Notes under the pieces: generated by a model
Database searches by the model: none
The model's input: the letters and a program-made list of their open reading frames with translations, nothing else
What the model was told of the DNA's origin: nothing
Position numbers and translations under genes: made by a program
Assembly (NCBI GenBank): GCA_964550375.1
Contig: CAZJYX010000002.1
Coordinates: 62,001 to 126,000 of the forward strand
Source of the DNA: JAAYXS01 sp964550375
GTDB taxonomy: Bacteria > Planctomycetota > Phycisphaerae > UBA1845 > Fen-1342
DNA length: 64,000 nucleotides
Reading direction: 5' to 3'
Shown here: piece after piece, positions 53,800 through 62,077 of the stretch
Layout of the letters: each line of letters starts with the position of its first letter
How positions within the stretch are numbered: the stretch's first letter is position 1

Positions 53800-54304
53800 G
53801 CTAATGGGCTGAGCGGGGGGCGCTGGCATCTCGCCGCGGAAGTGGCGGCGGCTGCCCCCCAGGGCAAATGACCCGCTCCCTGGGCAAATCACCCGCTCCG
53901 ATAGTCTTTCGGTGGTGTCGATACTGAGCCAGTCCGGCGCGGCTGGTAGCCGACGTTGAACACCAAACGCCGGCTGGGCGCCGGCGTCAACGTGCGCCCC
54001 GATCGCTGTCAGCGCCGGGCCATGCTGCTCAAGGCCATCGTCCACAAGATCCTGGTTCTCTTGCTGCAGGGCTTCTTCTGCAGAGCACTTCTGACCCTGT
54101 TTCTTTCTGCGGGCGTTGTGTCGCGCGGGTGGGCGTGCCACCGGCGAGCTTGGCCGGTGCCGTTGGGCCAGTTATGATCCGGTTGCCCCGCAGGTTCGGA
54201 GGGCAGGGTACGCGGTTTGGCCAAACGAACGGGCGCGGTGGGGCTGCTCGGCTGCGGCAGTCGGGTCGACCGGGCGGCGGGGCTGTGAGAGCGTGAGGCG
54301 GAGT
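53800..54304. other. 505-base intergenic region with tandem repeat
   Basis: Contains two tandem 18-base repeats (53862-53899) and a GCCGGCGTC/ACGCCGGC-type inverted repeat around 53970. Frames on both strands (for example minus strand from 54141) read through but show no recognisable protein family. It may be remnant mobile DNA. Confidence 0.4.
53862..53899. repeat. tandem repeat GGGCAAATNACCCGCTCC, two copies
   Basis: GGGCAAATGACCCGCTCC (53862-53879) and GGGCAAATCACCCGCTCC (53882-53899), one mismatch, 20-base period. Closely spaced end repeats of this kind are found at termini of IS21-type elements, but no transposase gene is present. Confidence 0.55.
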
Positions 54305-56572
54305 ATGGGCGACGACGTGGTCCGGGCCGGTGAGCCGGGGCCGGGCGTGGATGGAGAGCAAGGCGGGGTGGCGGGGCGGCTGCGCGCTGAGTTGGCGGAG
54401 AGCCGGGCTGAGCTGGAGCGGCTGCGCGGCGAGGTGGCGGGGCTGGAGCAGGCGCTGGCGGCGGAGCGTCGCGGCGGGCGGGATTCTGAGCCGGCTGCGG
54501 AGGCTAGCCACGGGCCGGGCAATAGTTTACGGGAGTCGCTACGGACGGAGCAGTCGCTGCGGCGGAAGCTGCAACAGCAGGTCAGCTCGCTGAAGGAGCA
54601 ACTGCGGTATACCAAGGCGACGCTCGAGCTGCGCGAGAATGAGGTACGGTATCGGCTGGGGGATGCTCTGATCCGGGCGCTGCGGCCGTCGAAGGATACC
54701 TTGCTGCTGCCGGTGCGGTTGGCGCAACTGCTTGGTACGGGGCTGGCGCGGGCGTGGGCGCGGCGGCGGGAAGCCGCCGTCCGTCGGGCCGCGGCCACGC
54801 CGACGGGCGGCCGGGCAGCGTTGGCGGCGAGTTGCGGCGGGCAGCCGGTTGACATGGAGGCGGCGCCGCTGCTGCCGGCTTATGCGCGCGTGCCGGAAGA
54901 GCAGGTGGCGCGGCGGACGTTGTGCATCGCGGGCGTGATGGACGAGTTTTCGTGGCGGGCGTGGCAGTACGAGGCGGACCTGTACACGTTTACGCCGCAG
55001 GATTGGCAGCGGGCCATGGAGGCGCGGCCGCCGGACCTGCTGCTGGTGGAATCGGCCTGGAGCGGGTTGCGGGACTCGTGGCAGTTGCAGGTGCGTGATT
55101 TGGGGCGGCGGGGTGGTTTCGTGCGGCGGTATGCGCTACCGGAGATGCTGGCGTGGTGTCGGCAGCGCGGTATTCCGACCGTGTTCTATAACAAGGAAGA
55201 TCCGGCGAACTTCGACGTGTTCATCGAGGCGGCGCAGCTGTTCGACTACGTGTTCACGTCGGATGCGAATTGCTGCGAGGATTATCGCAAGCACCTGAAG
55301 CACGAGCGGGTGTTTGCGCTGCCATTTGCCGCGCAGCCGCGGATACACAACCCGCGCTGGGTGCCAGGAGCGCGCACGGAGACGGTGTGTTTTGCGGGGA
55401 CGTGGTATGCCCACCGTCATTTCAACCGGCAGGACGAGGCGGAGGTGATTCTCAAGCCGGCGCTGTCGCACGGGCTGCACGTTTATGACCGGATGGCGGC
55501 GGTGGAGAACGACAACTATCGCTGGCCGATTGAGTATGAGCCGGCGCTGCGCGGCGCGCTGTCGTATGCGCAGATGCTGGTGGCGTACAAGCGTTACAAG
55601 GTCTTTCTGAACGTCAACAGCGTGGCCGACTCGCCGACGATGTTTGCGCGGCGCGTGTTTGAGTTGTTGGCGTGCGGCACGCCGGTGGTGAGCGCGTATT
55701 CGCTTGGTATCGAGCGCTTGCTGGGTGGGGACGTCGTGCAGATGAGCGAGGATGCGGAGACGACGGGTGAGCTGCTGGTGCGGCTGCTGGGCGATGGCGA
55801 GTATCGCGAGCGGCTGGCGCTGCGCGGGCAGCGCAGAGTCTTTGGTGAGCACACGTACGGTCATCGGCTGGAGGAGTTGCTGCGGGTGGTGGGTTTGGGG
55901 GGACACGCGCTGCGGCGGCCGAAGTTCCTGGTGGTGACGCCGGTTGAGCGCGCTGAGGAGGTTGCGGCGGCGGTTGAGAGTTTCCGGCGCCAGCATTACC
56001 AGGAGAAGGAGTTCGTGCTGTGTGGCATGCGCGGGGAATTGGGGCAGGCGCTGAGCGGCGGGCGCGGTCCGGCGGGCCAGGGGGTGCGCGTGCTGGCGCG
56101 GGAAGGCGCCACGTGGTCGGGGTTGCTGGCGGAAGCGCTGGGCGATGTGACGGCGGACTTCGTGGTGCTTATGCGAACGCAGGATCACTACGGGGCCGAC
56201 TACCTGACGGACTACGCGCACGCGAGCCTGTACGTGGATGATTTGGCGCTGGGCAAGGCGAGTTACTATCAGCGCGACGGGGCTGGTGTAGCGCGAGTTG
56301 TCGGGGGCGGGCAGGAATACCGGTCGGTGGCGCAGGTTTGTCCCGCGACGTTGTGCCTGCGAGGGGCGCAGGCGCGGCGTCTGGTCAAGGAGCTGCCGGC
56401 TGACTTGGCGGCGGATGAGTGGTGGCAGCGGGCGGTTGCGGCCGTTGGGCAGGTGTACTCTTCGGACCGGTTCAATTACGTGCGGCAGGAGGGCGTGGCG
56501 GAGCCTGTGGGGGCGATCGCTGGGGGTGATAAAGGGGGGCAGACGGCCAGCCTGCAAGCGGCGCTGGTTTGA
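54305..56572 (+). CDS. CgeB-like glycosyltransferase with N-terminal coiled coil and C-terminal GT2-like remnant
   Basis: 755 residues from the ATG at 54305 (GGAG upstream). Residues 20-115 are a coiled coil (ELAESRAELERLRGEVAGLE; SLRRKLQQQVSSLKEQL). Residues about 200-560 match the CgeB/DUF3880 glycosyltransferase group: IAGVMDEFSWRAWQYEAD, TVFYNKEDPANFDVF, ETVCFAGTWYAHRH, KVFLNVNSVADSPTMFARRV and FELLACGTPVVSAYS. The last 190 residues begin like a GT2 domain (PKFLVVTPVERAEEVAAAV) but lack an obvious DxD. It probably adds a sugar during synthesis of a surface polysaccharide. It is exactly convergent with the next gene: the two stop codons abut at 56572/56573. Confidence 0.86.
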   Translation: MGDDVVRAGEPGPGVDGEQGGVAGRLRAELAESRAELERLRGEVAGLEQALAAERRGGRDSEPAAEASHGPGNSLRESLRTEQSLRRKLQQQVSSLKEQLRYTKATLELRENEVRYRLGDALIRALRPSKDTLLLPVRLAQLLGTGLARAWARRREAAVRRAAATPTGGRAALAASCGGQPVDMEAAPLLPAYARVPEEQVARRTLCIAGVMDEFSWRAWQYEADLYTFTPQDWQRAMEARPPDLLLVESAWSGLRDSWQLQVRDLGRRGGFVRRYALPEMLAWCRQRGIPTVFYNKEDPANFDVFIEAAQLFDYVFTSDANCCEDYRKHLKHERVFALPFAAQPRIHNPRWVPGARTETVCFAGTWYAHRHFNRQDEAEVILKPALSHGLHVYDRMAAVENDNYRWPIEYEPALRGALSYAQMLVAYKRYKVFLNVNSVADSPTMFARRVFELLACGTPVVSAYSLGIERLLGGDVVQMSEDAETTGELLVRLLGDGEYRERLALRGQRRVFGEHTYGHRLEELLRVVGLGGHALRRPKFLVVTPVERAEEVAAAVESFRRQHYQEKEFVLCGMRGELGQALSGGRGPAGQGVRVLAREGATWSGLLAEALGDVTADFVVLMRTQDHYGADYLTDYAHASLYVDDLALGKASYYQRDGAGVARVVGGGQEYRSVAQVCPATLCLRGAQARRLVKELPADLAADEWWQRAVAAVGQVYSSDRFNYVRQEGVAEPVGAIAGGDKGGQTASLQAALV

Positions 56573-58807
56573 TCAGGCGGGTAACAGTTCGGCGGCGGGC
56601 GCTGTGACGGGCCGGCCGAGCACGGCGTGTTCGATTTGCGGCAGTACTACGGGCAGGTCGAAGCGTTGGCGGGCCTCGCGCCGGGCTTGTTCTGACAGCT
56701 CGGTCCAGCGGCCCTGTGTGGTGACGGTGTTAATGAGGTCGGCGGCCCGGTCGGCGGTGTCGAACAGCAGGCTGTCGGGATAAATGTCGGCGGCGCCGGG
56801 CCAGCGGTGCACCACGGGGATCGCGCCGCTGGCGAGGCCCTCGGCGACGGCTTGGTGGCTGCCCTCGAAGTCGCTGCATGACAGGATGAAACCGACGCGG
56901 GCGAACCAGCCGGGGGGGTCGTCGGTCCAGTCCTCACGAATGATGTGGGGCGCGAGGTTGGCGGAGGCGATGAACGCTTCCAGCGCCTGGTAGTAGCGGC
57001 GTTCTTCGGGATTGCTCCAGACCCATTCGTAGCTTTCGGGCGGGCGCCCGGTCAGTCGCAGCCGCCAGCGCTGGTCATGGCGGCGCAGGCGGAGCAGGAT
57101 TTCGGCGGCTAAGCGTGGGTTCTTCAGCTTGGGGCAGTAGCCCAGCAGGCCCAGTGTCCAGGGGGCGGAGTCGTGCTTGGAGCGGGCGAAGCAACGGCAG
57201 TCAAACGTGTTGTAGACGAGGTCGGCCGGGCGGGCGGCCCGGGTTCCGAGTCGGGCGACCACGGCGTCGCGGACGTGTGGGGCGATGAAGATCAGGCGGT
57301 CTACGTTCTCCCACTGCACCTCTTCCGGTGTGGACGTGGTCATTTCGTAGCGATGCAACCGCACGACCAGTCGTTGGGCGGGGCGGACGCGCTGTGAATA
57401 CCAGACGGCGTTGCCGGCGCACCATTCGCACCAGATGGCATCGGCCCATTGCAGCAGGGCGATGCTGCGGCGCTGGTCGTGGCGTTCGTGGCCGTCCCAT
57501 TGGTCGATGCGGATGCAGCAATCGGGGCGGGCGGCGAAGTGGTCGATGATGTCGCGGGCGAACTTGAGGTCGTGGCCGGCGAAGACGATGCGGTGCAGGG
57601 CGGCGCGCGGGCGAGCCGCAGTGCGGGCGGGGCGATACGGCTCAAGGTGCGGCTGCAAGCCGGCGTTGACGGCCTCGAAGGTGAAGTGGCGGGCGGCCTC
57701 GTGCGCCACCTCGGCTGCGTGCCGGTACGTGGGGGGATCAGTGAGAGCCCGGGACAGCGCGGCGACGAAGGAAGCGGGCGTGTCGACGAACAGAGGGTAA
57801 TCCTCGCCGAGGAGCAGCCGGTTGATGCGGGCCGGGTTTAACAGGACGGGCAGGCCGGCGGCGCCGTACTCGAGGACCTTGGTGCTCAGTTCTAGCGAGT
57901 CGTCGTAGTGCGGTGAGCGCCAACAGTCGCCGAGGTCGCAGCCGACGACGAGCTCCGCGACGGCCGCGCGCGGCAGGGCGCCGCGCCACACGACGCCGGG
58001 CGTGCGGGAGAGCTTGGGCAGCAGGCGGCCGCGGTAGGCGCGCGTGTCGCCGGCGGGGTCGTAGAATTTGTCGCCGGCGATGACCAGTTCGGCCTGGGGG
58101 ACTGCGGCCCGCACCTGGCTGAAGCCGTCGATCAGTTCGTCGATGTAGTAGTGGGGATCGAATTTGCCGACGTAACACAGGCGCCGGGCCGCGAGTTTGG
58201 TGCGGGGGTTAGCGCTGGTCAGGCGCGGCACGAGCGGCGGCAGGGCGATGTAGCGGTCGGGGGCCGGGCCGAGCAGACCTTCGAGGTAGGTTTGCAGGAG
58301 GGGTGTCTGGCAGGCGACGCGGCCGTTGCTGCGGGCTATGGCGGCGGTGGTTTCGTAGTCGGTGCCGTGTTGAGTCAGGTAGAACCATGTGCGGGCGGCC
58401 AGTTCGGGGACCTGGGCTACCAGGTGGCCGATGGGTGTGCCGCGGATGATGAGCAAGTCGTAGGGGCGCTGCGCCTGGGCCTGCGTGATGGCGTCGAGTG
58501 CTTGCGCGGGGGTGATGCGCAGGCCCGGGTCCGGACTGAGCGCGAGGTTGGCGGGGTCGTACCGGCAGCCAGTGTGCGGATCGAGCAGGCCGATGCATCC
58601 GGAGGTGCGCAGGGTCTGGAGGTTGATGTCGCGTCCGAGCGGCCGTTCAAGGAGTATGTCCACGAAAATGGAGGGGTCGACGCACAGCATCTGGGCGACG
58701 GAGACACACCAGATGGCGGAGCCGTCGATTACGTTCAGATCGACCGGGGCGTAGAGCAGCACGCGCATGGCCGCGCGGTCGCCCGCGGCCGGCGGCGTGT
58801 CACCCAT
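56573..58807 (-). CDS. large protein with two GT-B glycosyltransferase modules
   Basis: 744 residues, ATG at 58807 with AGGGGGG upstream, overlapping the ABC ATPase gene by eight bases. The first module (about 14-395) has RRLCYVGKFDPHYYIDEL, AELVIAGDKFYD and LSTKVLEYGAAGLPVLLNP. The second (about 415-740) has HRIVFAGHDLKFARDII, WTLGLLGYCPKLKNPRLA and CSDFEGSHQAVAEGLASGAIPVV, where EGSHQAVAEG is the GT4/GT1-type donor-binding loop. It could add two different sugars to a growing polysaccharide. It is translated from the same transcript as the Wzt/Wzm-like exporter. Confidence 0.86.
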   Translation of the reverse strand: MGDTPPAAGDRAAMRVLLYAPVDLNVIDGSAIWCVSVAQMLCVDPSIFVDILLERPLGRDINLQTLRTSGCIGLLDPHTGCRYDPANLALSPDPGLRITPAQALDAITQAQAQRPYDLLIIRGTPIGHLVAQVPELAARTWFYLTQHGTDYETTAAIARSNGRVACQTPLLQTYLEGLLGPAPDRYIALPPLVPRLTSANPRTKLAARRLCYVGKFDPHYYIDELIDGFSQVRAAVPQAELVIAGDKFYDPAGDTRAYRGRLLPKLSRTPGVVWRGALPRAAVAELVVGCDLGDCWRSPHYDDSLELSTKVLEYGAAGLPVLLNPARINRLLLGEDYPLFVDTPASFVAALSRALTDPPTYRHAAEVAHEAARHFTFEAVNAGLQPHLEPYRPARTAARPRAALHRIVFAGHDLKFARDIIDHFAARPDCCIRIDQWDGHERHDQRRSIALLQWADAIWCEWCAGNAVWYSQRVRPAQRLVVRLHRYEMTTSTPEEVQWENVDRLIFIAPHVRDAVVARLGTRAARPADLVYNTFDCRCFARSKHDSAPWTLGLLGYCPKLKNPRLAAEILLRLRRHDQRWRLRLTGRPPESYEWVWSNPEERRYYQALEAFIASANLAPHIIREDWTDDPPGWFARVGFILSCSDFEGSHQAVAEGLASGAIPVVHRWPGAADIYPDSLLFDTADRAADLINTVTTQGRWTELSEQARREARQRFDLPVVLPQIEHAVLGRPVTAPAAELLPA

Positions 58808-59597
58808 CAGCGCTGCCCCCCTTGGTGGAGGCCAGGTAGGCCTTGGTGACGTCGTCCGGGGTGCCTTGCAGGCGAAGGCGGCCGGCGTCGAGCCAGATGG
58901 CCCGCGTGCATTTGGTGCGTACCAGGTCCATGCTGTGCGTGGCGATGATGACGGTCTTGCCCTCGTTGCGGAAGCGGTCGAGGATGGAGCCGGCCTTGGC
59001 GCGGAAGCCGGCGTCGCCGACGGTGAGGACCTCGTCCAGCAGCAGCACGTCCGGATTGATGTGGACGGCGATGGAGAAGCCCAGCCGGCCCTTCATGCCG
59101 GTGGAATAGGCGCGCACCGGGGCGTCGATGAACTCGCCCAACTCGCTGAACTCGATGATGTCCTGGAGGCGGGCCTGGATCTCGCGCTGAGCGAAGCCGA
59201 GGATCGAGCCGTTGATGAAGATGTTTTCGCGGCCGGTGAGATCGGGCTTGAAGCCGACGCCGAAGCTCAGGAGGCAGCCGACCTTGCCGCGGACGATGAC
59301 GCGGCCGCGGTCGGGGCCGAGGATTCCGGCCAGGGCGCGCAGCAGGGTGGTCTTGCCGGAGCCGTTGCGGCCTACGATGCCGACGACGTCGCCGTGGTCG
59401 ACGGCGAGGTTGATGTCGCTCAGGGCCCAGAACTTCTGGCTCCAGCGGCCGTTGCGCGCGTCGCCGGGGCGCAGGCGATCGAGCAGGCGGACGAATGTCT
59501 CGCGCAGCGTGACCTCGGCGCGGTGGTAGCGGATCAGGAACCCGATCCACAGGCTCTCGGCGTACACGGCCAACTGGTCAACGGCGACGTCAGACAT
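58800..59597 (-). CDS. polysaccharide ABC exporter, ATP-binding subunit (Wzt/TagH-like)
   Basis: 265 residues. Walker A GIVGRNGSGKTTLLRALAG, signature YSTGMKGRLGFSIA and Walker B DVLLLDEVLTVGD are those of the Wzt/TagH/KpsT group, which pumps lipid-linked polysaccharide or teichoic acid through an ABC-2 permease. ALSDINLAVDHGDVVGIVG is the conserved entry strand. It lacks the C-terminal carbohydrate-binding domain of O9-type Wzt (which would make it over 400 residues), so it should not check a terminal cap. It overlaps its permease by eight bases upstream and the glycosyltransferase by eight bases downstream. Confidence 0.94.
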   Translation of the reverse strand: MSDVAVDQLAVYAESLWIGFLIRYHRAEVTLRETFVRLLDRLRPGDARNGRWSQKFWALSDINLAVDHGDVVGIVGRNGSGKTTLLRALAGILGPDRGRVIVRGKVGCLLSFGVGFKPDLTGRENIFINGSILGFAQREIQARLQDIIEFSELGEFIDAPVRAYSTGMKGRLGFSIAVHINPDVLLLDEVLTVGDAGFRAKAGSILDRFRNEGKTVIIATHSMDLVRTKCTRAIWLDAGRLRLQGTPDDVTKAYLASTKGGSADG

Positions 59598-60450
59598 ACT
59601 TGGCGAACTTCCCTTCTCCGTGACAGAAGATGGCGAAGCCGATCAGGCAGCCCAGGACCGAAACACACGCCGCGTAGATTAACAGGCGCGGCTCGGGCGT
59701 GGTGCCCCACAGAAGGGCATCCCGGTAGCACTCCAGGAAGCAGGCGATGGGATTAAGCATGTATAGGAAGCGATACGTCTCGTCGTGGAACATGGCGCGG
59801 TGGGGACCGTGGTCGCGAACGAAGTAGAAGATGGGCGAGCAGTAGAAGAGCAGCCGCAGCAACACCGCGACGACGTTGGACGTGTCGGCGAAGAAGGCTC
59901 CGAGGTAGGCGGTGACGAAGGCGGCGCCCAGCGTGAACAGCAGTGTGAGAGCCACGAGCAGTGGCAGCCAGAGGTAGTGCAGGGTGGGCCAGACGCCGGC
60001 CACGAGGAGGATGACGATCAGGACGCACAGACCCCAGACGAGGTCATATAGGCGGGCCAGGGCGACGGAGACGGGGAAGACCGCCTTGGGGAAGCTGATT
60101 TCGTGGATGAGGCCGCGGTTGCCGCGAATGCAGGTGGCAGCCTGGCTGATGGTGGCGCTGATGAACTGGTAGGTCAGCACACCGACCAGGATGTAGAGCA
60201 TGTAGTCGATCGGCCGGCCGCCCTCGGCGAGGTTGAATAGGACGCCGAAGACGAAGAAGTAGACCAGCATGAACATGAGCGGGTCGAGCAGGTTCCAGAG
60301 GTGGCCAAGGACCTTGTTGCGGTGGCCGGCCTCGAGGGCTGCTCTGGTCAGGTAGCGCACGGTCTCCCGTCGGGACCAGAGGTCCTGGAACCGCCGCCGC
60401 AGGCCCGGCGCGCTGCCCGGCCGCAGGAATGCGCCGTTGATGGTGGTCAT
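59590..60450 (-). CDS. polysaccharide ABC exporter, permease subunit (Wzm-like, ABC-2 type)
   Basis: 286 residues from the ATG at 60450; the frame is open upstream to 60678, but that part has no membrane or family features and overlaps the glycosyltransferase gene. Six hydrophobic segments fit an ABC-2 permease: LMFMLVYFFVFGVLFNL, YMLYILVGVLTYQFISAT, LCVLIVILLVAGVWPTL, LWLPLLVALTLLFTLGAAFV, VAVLLRLLFYCSPIFYFV and LLIYAACVSVLGCLIGFAIF. RGNRGLIHEISFPKAVFPVS is the conserved cytoplasmic loop. It forms the channel for a lipid-linked polysaccharide. A -10-like TAAACT lies eight bases before the ATG and no Shine-Dalgarno sequence is visible. Confidence 0.92.
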   Translation of the reverse strand: MTTINGAFLRPGSAPGLRRRFQDLWSRRETVRYLTRAALEAGHRNKVLGHLWNLLDPLMFMLVYFFVFGVLFNLAEGGRPIDYMLYILVGVLTYQFISATISQAATCIRGNRGLIHEISFPKAVFPVSVALARLYDLVWGLCVLIVILLVAGVWPTLHYLWLPLLVALTLLFTLGAAFVTAYLGAFFADTSNVVAVLLRLLFYCSPIFYFVRDHGPHRAMFHDETYRFLYMLNPIACFLECYRDALLWGTTPEPRLLIYAACVSVLGCLIGFAIFCHGEGKFAKYV

Positions 60451-60458
60451 ATGGGTGG

Positions 60459-60464
60459 AGTTTA
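60459..60464 (-). promoter_or_regulatory. -10-like element close to the exporter start
   Basis: TAAACT on the minus strand (60464-60459) ends eight bases before the ATG at 60450. It would give a nearly leaderless transcript for the exporter operon. Confidence 0.3.
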
Positions 60465-60562
60465 GCGGATAGCGGGGCGGTCGGCACGTGGCTGGGCGGG
60501 GCGGTGCTCGCGCTGCGCGGCCGTATGGGGCGGGTTGGGATGTCGTTCTCCACAGGGCTTGT

Positions 60563-62035
60563 TCATGCCTGGCGGCCGAGAGCCGGGCACGTCCAGCGGT
60601 GGTGGTGCGCAGAATTCTCTGTGGGGTGGGGGGAAGTGCTGCCGCCGGCGGCCGCTTGGTACCATTCCAGGTATTCATCAGCTTGACGGCGCAGGTCGAA
60701 GCGCTGGCGGGCTACTTCGGCGGCATGGCGGCCGAGGTCGTCACACAGGGTGCCATTGTCCAGTAAGTGGGCGATGGCGGCGGCGAGGGCGTCGGGGTCG
60801 GCCGGGCGGACGAGCAGGCCCGTCGGCGGGCGTGACCCGCCGGCGTAGGTGACGTTTACGAGGCGGTGGGTACCCAGCGGCAGGGATGTCACCTGCTCGG
60901 GGATGCCGCCGACGGCGGTGGCGACGACCGGCCGGCCACAGGCCAGGGCCTCGAGGATCGTGTTGGGAAAGGTATCTACGCGGGCGGCGTGGACGTAGAG
61001 GTCGGCGGCGTGATAGTAGCGCGCAACGTCCTGGGGGCGGCTCTGGAATGGGACGAACTGGATCTGGGCGCCGCCGACGTCCTCGGGGGGAGTGTCCTCG
61101 CCGAGGGCCAGGAATACGATGGGGCGCTGCGACGGCCGGGTCGCCAGGCGCTCCAGCGCGGAACGCAGCGTGGCGTAGTCCTTGTAGGGGTTACGACGAA
61201 TGCCGTTGGCCGCGAAGAGTAGCACGCGGGCTTCGGGGGGAATGCGCAGGCGGGCGCGGGCGGCGTTGCGGTCGCCGGGCCGGAAGATGGTCTGGTCGAC
61301 GCCGTTGGGAATGACGCGCGCCGCGATGATGCCGGCGGCGAGGATGGAGCGTTCGGCCCGCTCCAGGAGCCAGCGGCACGGGGCGGCGAAGTAGAAGCGT
61401 GACCTGGCGTAGATGTCGCGTTTGCGGCGCCAGTTGGCGTGGGTGGCGTCGCGCCGGACTGGGGGGTACGTCGCGAGGTCGGGGCATTCGCCGCAGCCGG
61501 TGGTCCAGCGTTGGCAGTCGAAGCTGTGAGCGCAGTGGCCGCTGAGCAGCCAGGCGTCGTGTAGCGTCAGGAAGACGGGGACTTGGCGGCAGAGCAGCGG
61601 TAGTGCGCGCAGGTCGAAGTACTTGCCGTGGAGATTGTGGCAGTGGAGCACGGTTGGTCGGCGAGGCGTCAGGTCGAGCAGTCGACGGCTGCCGGGGTAG
61701 TTGAAGTCCTCGTGGCCGCGCCAGTAGTCGAGGACGCCGGCGGGGGCCGCGAGGGCGTGGGTGGCGCGACACAGGAAGCGGGCGAGGGCGTGGCGCGGGT
61801 ATAGGGGTTGGAGGCGCTCGTGGGCCCACCAGCAGGCGCGCGACCAGGGATTCCCGACGCGGTGATGTGGGAAGCGGAAGACGTCCGGGTCATCGGAGCG
61901 TTTACGGCCGACGGCCAGCCAGGCAGCGTGGCCGCGGCGGCGATACTCGCGGAACAGGTTCCAGGAGATGCGCTCGGCGCCGCCGGCGAGGTCGAACGTG
62001 TTGACCTGCAAGATGTCGAGCGGGACGTGATCCAT
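60563..62035 (-). CDS. GT4 family glycosyltransferase
   Basis: 490 residues. The N-terminal lobe opens DILQVNTFDLAGGAERISWNL, the usual GT4 glycine-rich acceptor loop, with VLHCHNLHGKYFDL and VFLTLHDAWLLSGHC. The C-terminal lobe has RVIPNGVDQTIFRPGDR, VLLFAANGIRRNPYKDY and DTFPNTILEALACGRPVVA, with the catalytic E-x7-E-like pair modified to T-x-L-E-A-L. A Cys-rich segment (CAHSFDCQRWTTGCGECPDL, about 165-185) is common in this subgroup (WcaC/FkbM-linked clusters). It likely adds a hexose to the surface polysaccharide. It is 42 bases downstream of the LIC12162-like gene and in the same transcription unit. Confidence 0.92.
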   Translation of the reverse strand: MDHVPLDILQVNTFDLAGGAERISWNLFREYRRRGHAAWLAVGRKRSDDPDVFRFPHHRVGNPWSRACWWAHERLQPLYPRHALARFLCRATHALAAPAGVLDYWRGHEDFNYPGSRRLLDLTPRRPTVLHCHNLHGKYFDLRALPLLCRQVPVFLTLHDAWLLSGHCAHSFDCQRWTTGCGECPDLATYPPVRRDATHANWRRKRDIYARSRFYFAAPCRWLLERAERSILAAGIIAARVIPNGVDQTIFRPGDRNAARARLRIPPEARVLLFAANGIRRNPYKDYATLRSALERLATRPSQRPIVFLALGEDTPPEDVGGAQIQFVPFQSRPQDVARYYHAADLYVHAARVDTFPNTILEALACGRPVVATAVGGIPEQVTSLPLGTHRLVNVTYAGGSRPPTGLLVRPADPDALAAAIAHLLDNGTLCDDLGRHAAEVARQRFDLRRQADEYLEWYQAAAGGSTSPHPTENSAHHHRWTCPALGRQA

Positions 62036-62077
62036 CGGTAATCCGTGGGTCTTATCGGTCGTCAGGGCGGCTTGGCC

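Noticed and set aside
53131..54141. 336-codon minus-strand frame running from the intergenic region into the kinase, considered as transposase relic
   Set aside because: No transposase motif (DDE, HTH) could be recognised; most of it is antisense to the kinase and NifU genes. Only the short tandem repeat is kept as a feature.
55136..56557. 473-codon minus-strand frame opposite the CgeB-like gene
   Set aside because: Arg/His/Pro-rich antisense shadow; the plus strand has clear glycosyltransferase blocks.
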